This document shows, piece by piece, positions 26,301 to 38,300 of a stretch of 64,000 nt of DNA (the first letter of the stretch is position 1; each line of letters begins with the position of its first letter). Under the pieces are notes generated by a model that was given only the letters and a program-made list of their open reading frames with translations, was not told the DNA's origin and did no database searches. The translations under genes and the position numbers were made by a program. Origin of the DNA: Acanthopleura granulata (Eukaryota; Mollusca; Polyplacophora; Chitonida; Chitonidae); NCBI GenBank assembly GCA_016165875.1, contig JABBOT010000015.1:2471132-2535131 (forward strand), given 5' to 3'.

Positions 26301-29300
26301 ACATTTACCACTTGTTCATATTAACCTTGGGCGATATTTTTAAACACACAAAAGTAATCACAATGGTCAAAGCCATACCGAGAGTTATCTTAAACTGTTT
26401 TCTTTTACCCTAAGACAAGATTCACCAGAGATATCAGCACTGAGTCCAATCAGTCTTAGGTCCAGTCAAAAAACTCCGACTACTCAAAATGGTAATGGTT
26501 GACAGTTACAGATCAACGAATTCCGTCTCTATGCAATGGCGATAAACATGAGCTGATCTACACTTTTATTTTGCTACTGTGGCAAATACGCTACATGAAT
26601 CCTGGCGACTATATCACTATATTTACTCATCACGGCATTTGAGCCTGTGACCGATGACAACCATATTATTTTAGCGCTCAACTAAGTACTTTGACTAGAA
26701 GAAATTAACTTAAACATTTTCACTTGATATTCTGTTCGTTATAAGAGAAAGACTTCACCCCTTTCACGGTATACATCAGATAACCTAAGTTCTTGATTTG
26801 CGTACACTTAGTACACACCTTTATAACTTAAAAATTGCCAAAAAAAACTGAAACAAACTAATTTTAATGCACACTTCATCTAATACAACAGCCAACGACT
26901 TTTAATATGAATGGACGACACCCTTGTGGATCCAGTGGAAGGGCCAGTAGGTAACCATGACGACTCACTTTGTTCATGTTCATCATCCCTGTCACATGAC
27001 TGTTCATGTCCAAGATGGGGGCCACGGCACCGAACATCTGAAACAGGAAAGCAGGTGTTAACTTTTGATTTTATCACTGAAGCACTATTTCTTTAACTCT
27101 TATATTTATAGCAAACCATTCTAATGAGCTCACCAAGATAACAATGTGCTTCACATGGTTGAGTACCTGTACACAGAATTTTGTCACCTTTCAACTTATT
27201 TCTTGACTTTCCCACAAAAAATTTCAACTTAAATTTCCCTAAAAGTGGAATCGAATTTCCTAAAACTTAAGGGTGAGTTTACTAAAATTTCTTAAACTTT
27301 TCAAGCGAATTTCCTACAATTTTGATTCAGTTTTCATATTTTGATTCACAAGAGGTTTTCTTGCGTAACGGCCCATTCAGCCCAAGCCAAAGTGACTATT
27401 GTTGCCTTACAATACACAAGTACAATGTTAGCAGTTTGTCCACAAGACGTCACCACAAATGCAGGATTGAACAACGGACTACACAGCTTGGACCCCAGTT
27501 ACCTTATTTGGAAATGGTTCACCACTACAAATAAAGTTTGTCCTGAAATTTTCCTGAATTTTGCAAGTGTAGCACACACATATTTAACTACTTCATGAAA
27601 TCACCCCTTAATTATACCATCACATTGTGCACATGTCAGTCTAACACTTGTATCAGACAGAAGAGAGTGACCCCCATCTGGTTACCATATCAGAGCAAGA
27701 AACCCCATACCATGCTTGGTTGATTGTTTCTGTACTCTCTAAATATTACTGTATTGTTTCTGTACTCTCTAAATATTATTGTTTCTGCACTCTCTAAATA
27801 TTACTGTATTGTTTGTGTACTCTCTAAATATTACTGTACAACTCATCTGTAGAACAATGGGCTTTCTGTGCTGCAAGTAGAACCGCCTACACATACAGGT
27901 GATGGCTTTGGATAGAACTGTATTTGTTTGACTGATTCTTGTACAACTCACCTGCACGTCAAAGGGCTTTCTGTGCAGGAGGTACAACTGTTTACAGACA
28001 AAGGTGATGGTTTTGGACAGAACTGTGTTTGCTTGATTGTTTTCTGTACAACTCACCTGCACGTCAAAGGGCTTTCTGTATAGCAGGTACAACTGTTACA
28101 GATAAAGGTGATGGTTTTGGACAGAACTGTGTTTGCTTGATTTTCACCTTTACAACTCACCTGCAGAACAAAGGGCTTTCTGTGCAGCAGGTAGAACTGC
28201 TTACAGACAAAGGTGATGGCTCTGGACAGCACTGTGTTTGGCTGATTGTTGCTGTACACTCTCAGTAAGGTAGGCACCAGGTACAGGTAGCTGAAATTAG
28301 ATCCCACCTGTATTAAAGTACATGTATGACTGAAATCGAAATATATTCAGAATTTAATATGTAAATAAGTCAGCCTTAGGGTGTCACGCGGCAATGTCCT
28401 TGCAGAAAGAGAATCTGTCCATTTGGAAAATGACACAACTTCAAGACAAAGCAGCAGGTAGTCATGTAAATATTCATGTCCAGCTTAACATATGCAGACT
28501 AATCTTAAACTACTCATTCTTGTTCTAAGCCTTTCACATTCAGCTAAGTGCTTTTATAAAGTTTGGTGGTGATCTTTCGAAGAATTTGAGAAGGACCAAT
28601 AATTTGGAGCCAACAGAAAACTTCGGTATTCAGGATCGAGAAATCAGCAAATAACCACTGCGTCCAAACACGAGACATACATGTATCTGTCTCGCACATG
28701 GACTGTCAGTATTGGTGGTGGATGCCTGCATGAAGCATTTCTGTGCTATTTGGTTGCATTCATTCAAAACATTCAAAACTCATTCAAACATTTGCAGTAA
28801 GCGTTTGAAGTGTTTCCTATTTCCCCTTTTTGGCGAACACATTTTTGAAGTATTCAAAGGCACTGATCAGTATGATCAGGCACACCCCTGGTGGTCTTGT
28901 CCTACTGACCCGTTCCACGAGGACACATCTGAAGAGTTTTCTGAACAGTTACACCTTACAAAGGCACTCACTCATTGGTGGTAATCACATATGTGAAGTG
29001 TTCTTTACTTACCCATAAGTAGCGAACGTGTTTGAAGTGTTTTCTACCCACCTGAGCAAACACATGTTCGGAGTGTTTCCTTTTCAACCTGTTGGTGGCA
29101 AACAATTCACATCTTTTATCCTCACTCGCTGGAGGCAAACACATGTTTAAAGTTTCATTTTTCACGTGTTGGTGGCAAACACGTGTTTTGAAGTGTCCCC
29201 TACTCACCCGTTGGTGGCAAACATATGTTTGAAGTGTCCCCTACTCACCCGTTGGTGGCAAACATATGTTTGAAGTGTCCCCTACTCACCCATTGGTGGC

Positions 29301-32300
29301 AAACATATGTTTGAAGTGTCCCCTACTCACCCGTTGGTGGCAAACATATGTTTGAAGTGTCCCCTACTCACCCGTTGGTGGTAAACATATGTTTGAAGTG
29401 TCCCCTACTCACTCGGTGATGGCAAACACATGTATGAAATATCCCTTACTCACCTGTTGGTGGCAAATATGTGAAGTGTTTGGAGGCATTGATGAGTAGG
29501 CCTAGGCACACCCTCAGGATTGCGGTGTTCTACTCACCCGTTGGTGGCAAACACATGTTTGAAGTGTTTGGAGGCGTTGATCAGTATGCCCAGGCACACT
29601 CTCAAGATGGCCGTGTCCTCGGAGTGTAGAATGATCGTCCCGTTTATCACATTCAAGAAAAGAGGGAGGTCCTGTGATCTGGTCAGTGTGTCCAGCATCG
29701 AAGTGAACAGTGCTCGCATCAGCTGAGGACAGACAGACAAAGCTTTCAGAGCTAAACATGAAGTGGGCATATAAATATAACAGGAAATTCAAAACAGTGT
29801 TTTTCGTCTTTCTGATGTTTTCCTATTATCACTGATTGTATGACCGTTGTGTTTGTAAACAATACATGATTTTCACTCTTGGGAAATCTCAATACCCGAA
29901 AAAATTCCCGTTTTGCTTTTGTCTGATATTTCTGCCTTTATCCCTATACTGGTTGTATGTGTCATTAATATATCTGCACATGTGCAGCTGCCACTCAGAT
30001 GAGGGGTTACCCTGTCTCAACAAGATGTCTGCACAAATGCAGTTGCCACTCAGAAGATGGAGAGAGTATGTCTCTGGAAGCTTGGTCAGGAAATATCATA
30101 AATGTATAAAAATTTTCAAATTGCCACAGTTGTGCTACTCATTGTTAGCTTAGTGGAATTTATTTTACTTGATTGATGTTTTGCACCCTACTCAAGAATA
30201 TTTCACTTACAACGTGAGTAACCAGACAGAGCCCTGGGGAAAACCAAGGTCCTAAATGTATGTTGGTTGAAATTAGTGGAATTCAAAATAATTATTGGAC
30301 ATAATGAATTTCTGAGAGTCTGAGCCTTTGCCTTAAGATTACACAGTCATCTATCATGTCCTTCAGACACCTGTGTCAACCAAGGATTCACCCGGGCAAC
30401 ACATAGGCACCTTTTCGATCCGCAAAGCTGTTAGTTTCACCCTATTTTATATGCAAATCACACATAGGTACACACAAGAAAATTTTATGATTTAGTATTT
30501 TAAACTCCTGACCTCACAAACCATTAAGACAGGTTCAAAGACAGGTCCACAGGTGAAGTCCTGGCCAAGTGGTACCTGACCAGTCTCCTGACAATAAGTG
30601 GGGCATGGGATTCACACATGCTGTACCTTCTCAACATTAGTGAATGACAATGGACATGACATGTAGCAATCTATCAAGTTAGATCAACATACCAATTAAA
30701 AATGTTTATTCAAATGTACTGGTTTTCAAAGAGTGAACAATTTGAAATTTGATTTATTTATTTGATTGATGTTTTACGTCGTACTCAAGAATATTTCACT
30801 TCCACGACAGCGGCTATCATTATGGTGGAAGGAAACCGGGCAGAGCCTGGCAGAAACTCACAATCTTCTGCAGGTGTGCTGGCAGAGCTTCTCACATACA
30901 GCCGGAGAGGGAGCCAGCATGAGCTGGATTTGAACTCACAACAACCGCATTGGTGGGAGGCTTCTAAGTCATTGTGCTGCACTAGCGTGCTAACCAACTG
31001 AGCCACGGAGGTCCCCTGTTGGCAGTTTGCATGTTAGCAGTGAAGATAGCATACCTTGACCCAAACATACTTGTGTAATGTGTCCATGCCAAACAGCTCC
31101 TGTAGAGAACACAGAAAATTCATACTTCACATCTTTACAGTTGGGTAAAAAAACACTTAGGCTGTTGTGTTATTTTATATTTTGTAACGCATCAAACGCA
31201 TCACTGCAGGGTGTCTTTTTCGTTTACTCATTTTTTTACTCTTTCATACTTTAAATGTGACCTGTGATAATATGTTAATGCAAACAGGATTCCCAACCTT
31301 TAAAGAAAAACATATTTCAAGGACTTTCAAAAACTTAATATAACCCAAATTTTTTCCAGTTCCTTGGATACAGACCATTCAGATTAAATAATCAACAGAT
31401 TTTATTTCGTTACTTTTTTATCAATACATTTCATATAACACAATGTAATATGATATTTTACCAACAATTTACATGTAGTACTTTCTAGGTCTTGAAAAAA
31501 ACTTTTAAACAACATTTCAGCATTTCATGGATTTCAAGGTCAACCGTACCAAAAATTAAGCAAAGATGTAGTTCACACATGAATGGCGAGAAAGAAAAAT
31601 ACCTTTCCCCAATGTCCATCATACAGTCCAAACTCCGCCTCTAATGCCTTTCTGGGAAACGACGGCAGCTTCATGAATTCTTCCAGCAAGAATGCCACAT
31701 GGGTCTGAATCTGTGAAAAAAAACAACGGAAGCAAAAACCCAAATTACAGCCAAAAATTAATGCAGCATTTGATGGGTGGTGTTTCCCACATTAAAGATC
31801 AAACGGTATTTCAGTATTCCATGATATATGAGTATGTGAAAAGTATTCCATGATACACGAGTATGTGAAAAAAATTCATGAGACATGAGTATGTGAAAAG
31901 TATTCCATGATACAGGAGTATGTGAAAAGTATTCCATGATATGTGAGTATGTGAAAAGGACAGTTTAAATTGTGAATGTCTTCTTGTTTTTAATGTCATG
32001 ATACCAATAAAATATTTCACTTGGATGGATGATAGCATCATTTCCTTCTTTATTTCTCACTGCTTTTGAATACACTTTTAATTTGGCGTGGCAGATCACA
32101 AAATATATTCTAGGTCGGCATGTTGTTGATATATTTATTTATTTGATTGGTGTTTTATGCCATACTCAAGAATATTTCACTGATATGACAGCGGCCAGCA
32201 TAATGGTGGGAGGAAACCGGCCAGAGCTCAGGGGAAACCTATGATCATCTGCAGGTTACCGGCAGACCTTCCAATGTACAACTGGACAGGAAGCCAGAAA

Positions 32301-35300
32301 CATAATCTCGTATTTCACCAACGTCTAAAAATGTTCAGTAGTTTAATTGTATAGATTTAATTGATATAGCTATTAAATTCACCTTGAAACTCGTATTACA
32401 TGAACACCTAATTTCCACTTGGGGTTAGGGAGCCCTTTTTTGTGGTTCACATTGACCACCGAGCCACGGCTGATAATCCCACACCTGTGTGTAAGGCTTA
32501 CTTGGTGTGCTGGGGTGCTCTGCAAGATCTGGGTGGTGAACACACCTGTGTGTAAAGCTTACCTGGTGTGCTGGGGTGCTCTGCAAGATCTGGGTGGTGA
32601 ACACACCTGTGTGTAAAGCTTACCTGGTGTGCTGGGGTGCTCTGCAAGATCTGGGTGGTGAACACACCTGTGTGTAAAGCTTACCTGGTGTGCTGGGGTG
32701 CTCTGCAAGATCTGGGTGGTGAACACACCTGTGTGTAAGGCTTACCTGGTGTGCTGGGGTGCTCTGCAAGATCTGGGTGGTGAACACACCTGTGTGTAAG
32801 GCTTACCTGGTGTGCTGGGGTGCTCTGCAAGATCTGGGTGGTGAACACACCTGTGTGTAAAGCTTACCTGGTGTGCTGGGGTGCTCTGCAAGATCTGGGT
32901 GGTGAACACACCTGTGTGTAAAGCTTACCTGGTGTGCTGGGGTGCTCTGCAAGATCTGGGTGGTGAACACACCTGTGTGTAAAGCTTACCTGGTGTGCTG
33001 GGGTGCTCTGCAAGATCTGGGTGGTGAACACACCTGTGTGTAAAGCTTACCTGGTGTGCTGGGGTGCTCTGCAAGATCTGGGTGGTGAACACACCTGTGT
33101 GTAAAGCTTGCCTGGTGTGCTGGGGTGCTCTGCAAGATCTGGGTGGTGAACACACCTGTGTGTAAAGCTTACCTGGTGTGCTGGGGTGCTCTGCAAGATC
33201 TGGGTGGTGAACACACCTGTGTGTAAAGCTTACCTGGTGTGCCGGGGTGCTCTGCAAGATCTGGGTGGTGAACACACCTGTGTGTAAAGCTTACCTGGTG
33301 TGCCGGGGTGCTCTGCAAGATCTGGGTGGTGAACACACCTGTGTGTAAAGCTTACCTGGTGTGCTGGGGTGCTCTGCAAGATCTGGGTGGTGAACACACC
33401 TGTGTGTAAAGCTTACCTGGTGTGCTGTAAAGCTGGTGAACACACCTGGTGTGCTGGGGTGCTCTGCAAGATCTGGGTGGTGAACACACCTGTGTGTAAA
33501 GCTTACCTGGTGTGCTGGGGTGCTCTGCAAGATCTGGGTGGTGAACACACCTGTGTGTAAGGCTTACCTGGTGTGCTGGGGTGCTCTGCAAGATCTGGGT
33601 GGTGAACACACCTGTGTGTAAGGCTTACCTGGTGTGCTGGGGTGCTCTGCAAGATCTGGGTGGTGAACACACCTGTGTGTAAAGCTTACCTGGTGTGCTG
33701 GGGTGCTCTGCAAGATCTGGGTGGTGAACACACCTGTATGTAAAGCTTACCTGGTGTGCTGGGGTGCTCTGCAAGATCTGGGTGGTGAACACACCTGTGT
33801 GTAAAGCTTACCTGGTGTGCTGGGGTGCTCTGCAAGATCTGGGTGGTGAACACACCTGTGTGTAAGGCTTACCTGGTGTGCCGGGGTGCTCTGCAAGATC
33901 TGGGTGGTGAACACACCTGTGTGTAAAGCTTACCTGGTGTGCCGGGGTGCTCTGCAAGATCTGGGTGGTGAACACACCTGTGTGTAAAGCTTACCTGGTG
34001 TGCTGGGGTGCTCTGCAAGATCTGGGTGGTGAACATCACTTTGCCTGTCTCCACAAACTTCAAGGTAAAAGCCTACAGAAAATACAGGTAAACAATGTGT
34101 ACTTACATACATGTAGAACATGTCTTTGGATTATTTGTACCATTTGTTGTTGTGAATGAGGATATAAAGTCATGGTGTGCTGTCCAGTGCGAAAACATTA
34201 TTTCCTAAACACACCTGAATAAGTTTTGTGTCATAAGTAATAATTTCCCAGCAAAGACTACTGACTGGTTGTCATTGTCATCAAAACGCCAGGTTTCTAT
34301 CACCTGCACTTACTGCCTTTCCAACATTTGGTGTGAAATTTTCCAAACTTCCAAAATTTTCTTCCTTCCAGTTTTTAATCACGACACATCTACTTGTAGC
34401 AAGGAAACACCTATGGCTCCAGGACTTACTTCAATTCCACCTCACACTTACGCAAAATTCATTATATAAAAAAACCTCAAAATTCTTCTTAATAAAGTCT
34501 TACCACAGACAAAAATCAGAGTTTTATCAGGTCTATACATCTACTTCATCCAGTGTTGGATCCAGTGTTTTTCTAGAGTCCTTATTAGATTTTGTGATAT
34601 TTTCTCCTCAAGTGCAACGAGGTCAAAGTGGATCAAAATCTCTGCACATGTACAACCAAATGCGACATGTGTCAGATCCACTCACATGTTCTTGATGCAA
34701 ACACACTGACCTCACGCTCTTGAAACCACCTTTGGTCTGCCTGTTAATTAGCAGCTATATCGTTAACCATGTCTTGAAGATTATTCAGACGTATTTTGAA
34801 GCACCAATTCAAAACAAAAAATACATTTGGTTTTTAAAATTTTTGCCCGATTGAGTTTTTAGAAGAGTCCTTTTAACGGACACACCAAGACCCTGTATTC
34901 ATCCCTGTGATGTTCCTGGATGCTAACTTCCTTTCAACAGAAACACTGGCTGACCTGCTTCTGTAAGGCCTTTGAGGCATCCTCCGGGTTCATGTGCACC
35001 AGACTCAGCTGAGGGTAAAAGTTACGACGGAAATAGTAGAAGTCTCTGACATACGAGTTCATGTTGTGCATCTGATCTGAAAACAACACATACAACGATG
35101 AGTATGAAATGTCGACAGGTTTAATGCTGGGGAAATCTCTGTTGAAGTGTACTAACGTTAAACATGAGACTTTTTGTCCCTTTTTTTTTTTTTACTCAAC
35201 GTTATTGCAATTATTGGTGGGTGAACAAAAGAGAGAAGAACATCTTGCGTGCTTTCAATGTACTTGAATAACAGTGTCAGATTAATTCCCAATCACATGT

Positions 35301-38300
35301 TGGTAATGAAATCACTGGTACTGTTATTCATCTACGTAATATAAAGGGCATTGCTACTTTATGAGATGTAAAACTTGCTTCCTTTGGCAGAGAACTAAAG
35401 AACCTAGCCTGACTCACTAGACTTTGTGTCCACCAGGAAGTGGGAGCTGTGCTGATCTTCTGGAATGTTGAAAAACTCCAAGCTGTCCTGCAGAATCTGG
35501 TAGAACTGAGTGTCCTGAAACAGACAACTCAAATTACAGATGAAAACAACAAAGAAGGAGATTCAGAGAATTGATATCCCATATTAACTGTAAAACCTAT
35601 CCAGCAAGCTGGTTTTTTAAAACTGATCTGATGGACAGGCCACAAAATGAGCGCGCGCACAAAATGTGAACAAACGCAGACAATATTTGATTTTTGCTCA
35701 ATTAGCACAAGGGAGAAACCCTTTTTCTTACCATCTCTTCTGTGTGCATGCATCACCACTATGAACCCTCCACTGTTAATTCTTTCTTGTTACTTTCATG
35801 AGCATTAATATTTCCATATGAAATTTAAATAAAATTTATAAAGCATATTTTGCTATCCATGATAAGAACAATGGATCATACCTCATGTACTGGAAGCTGT
35901 GACGGGATACTGGAGAGATCGGGCCCATGGACCAGGATTTTCTTCGTACTGGCCACAAGAGCAGACACCATCAGGTATGGCTGTAATGTAGTGATGTCAA
36001 TACTTTAATAAACCAGTGGCTATATTAGCGAAATTAGCCTGGTTTAATGCTTACCCCATAAGTTGCATTTACATCAACAAACAACCAGACAAGACAAGAT
36101 ACATGATGACCAGGATACAAAGCTTTATACTATTTCATACTCTCATTAAAGTCAAAGCGTTTCACCCTGAGCTTAGCTTTTTTATTTTGCAAGCAACAAA
36201 CTTTGCTTGATTCATCCACCTTACATGGTTAGTTTAGAGTTTTTTGTGACGTTTGATTAATTTCTAATCAGAAGAACTTGAGTGTTGGTGTCAAATGTAA
36301 GGCTTTATGTGCTTTTGATAGCTCATTTATACAGACTAAACTTCTGCAAAAAGTGAGCAAAGAAAACCTTAAATTTTACAGACAAACGGGTGCAACATAC
36401 TATGGTTTTAAAAAATTAAAATTGAACATTAAGCCAGAAGAAAGAACATTCAGTGGAGAAATGTTTTGTGAAAGGATATCCTGCAAGTATTATGCTGCCA
36501 TGGTAGCAATTTGTATGTTACGCTCCTGTTACACCACATGAACAGTATCGCACCAGTCCTATGAGCCATGGGGTGCAAGTTGCCAATATTTAAACATTTG
36601 CAAAAACTGTGTGAATAAAACCGTAATGCAAACTGACACCTGACCAGATTTCACTGGTTACCTGAAGCCGTTTGCTAACTATCACAATGTCGTTGTAGCT
36701 CTAGTTTTACTCTTTCTTTTTTTTTTTTTTGATATTCAACACTGCTACTCACATCACACTGTTCCTTCTTCAAGGTCTGTTTCAGGTCCTTGAAGTAGAT
36801 GCCCTCGACGCACGGAATCACCTGCCAGAGGAGTGACAGAGCACCCCCTATCGCCTCCTGCCCTCCCTCGCACGGTGTTCTCACGTAGAACATGATAAAA
36901 CCAATCTGAGAACAGAGACAATGACACTTTTTTCCTCCCGACAACCGTTTTACTCTGTACAACTCTTCTACAGGGAAACTGAGTTGGACTTCACTGTCAG
37001 GACACCTTTGAGCATAGTTAGGAAACTGGGAAAAGAGTGCAAAATTTATAAGCTTAGAGAAAATAGTTTCTTGAATTTGCTGACTGAGTGTGTATTACCC
37101 TCTGTAAATAAAGTTTTGTATTATTATTAATCTTCAATACTCTTCTGAGTCCAGCTCATGCTGGCTTCCTCTCCTCTTCTGTACATGGGAAGTTTCACAA
37201 GCAAACTGCAGATAGTCATGGGTTTCCTCTGAGCTCTGCCTGGTTTCCCCCAACCATAATGATGGCCGCAGTCATAAAAGTGAAATATTCTTCAGTAAAA
37301 AAACAGTCAAATAAAACAAATAAATACTCTTCACTGTACATGTCAAGAATTACTATTGACATGATATATTAGACAGTCTGGGACAAGTCCATATTAGGAA
37401 ACGTTTCCACTTTTAGAGTCAAGTCCAAGACAGGAAACTTTTCATAAAATATTAATATTTACGTATAACTTCATCAGAAGTTAAGTGTTTGGATTCTTAA
37501 TCTTCATAGTTTTAAAACTTATGCCTATTAATTAATATACGTTAAGGATATTGTGAAATAATGAAAAAAATGCCAACATATGACTCCTGAAAAATTTCAG
37601 TTTTAATTTTCTTGGCTCCTGCACTTCTATGCACAATGAACTCTTGCTATATGGTAGACTAATGTGTTTTAAACATTTTGCAAACTCTTGTTAGCACTTG
37701 TTAGCCTGAGATATCTGAGTTTTTAACTGATAGTTTCCTGAATTGGAACATCACAGCCTTGCCATCAAGTTTTGCTTGAATGGGAAACAATAACGACCCC
37801 TCATCAGGAAACACGTTTCCTAAACAGGGACGTAGCAACGTAGCAACGTTTCACCAAAGTTACAGATTTGTGGCACATTTAGACAAACAGGTCAGAGTAT
37901 TTCATTCCCAATTCTACCCTAAGACTTTAAGATTTGCGGATTTCTCACCAGATAGTTAAAGAGGGAATGAGCAATCTGGGCTGGCAGGTCTGGATAATGG
38001 AGGAGGAGTTTGCGTAACAGAAACAACAGTTCCTCCTGAAACAGACAAAGAAGGATGTTTACAAGCCTAAAACTCACTCTCCAGACTCATCATAACAAAA
38101 ATCTGTCAAGGTCATCCTTAAAATATTTTTGTTGGGTGTAACCCGACTGACTCTTCAAAAAATAGTATTGAGCCATTCGTAAAAATCAGTTTTTTTTTTA
38201 TAAGATCTCTTGAAAAAGATGGTGGTCTAAACACCAACATCAATTTTTGAGCACTTTTTTGAAGAGTCAGTCGGGTTACATCCAACGAAAATATTTTAAG

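Noticed and set aside
28261..28307. Start of exon 31 at the upstream AG (TACAG|GTGGG)
   Set aside because: It would break the phase-2 junction from exon 30; the downstream TTTCAG|C restores frame and the GYxxxxPT motif.
32480..34063. Long open frames (up to 116 codons) and a CRISPR-like regular repeat
   Set aside because: They follow from a 61-base minisatellite with no spacers. It lies in an animal intron and its units derive from exon 27, so it is neither a CRISPR array nor a separate gene.
36278..36541. 87-codon plus-strand open frame in intron 23
   Set aside because: No recognisable domain, AT-rich, no supporting splice or start context; most likely chance.
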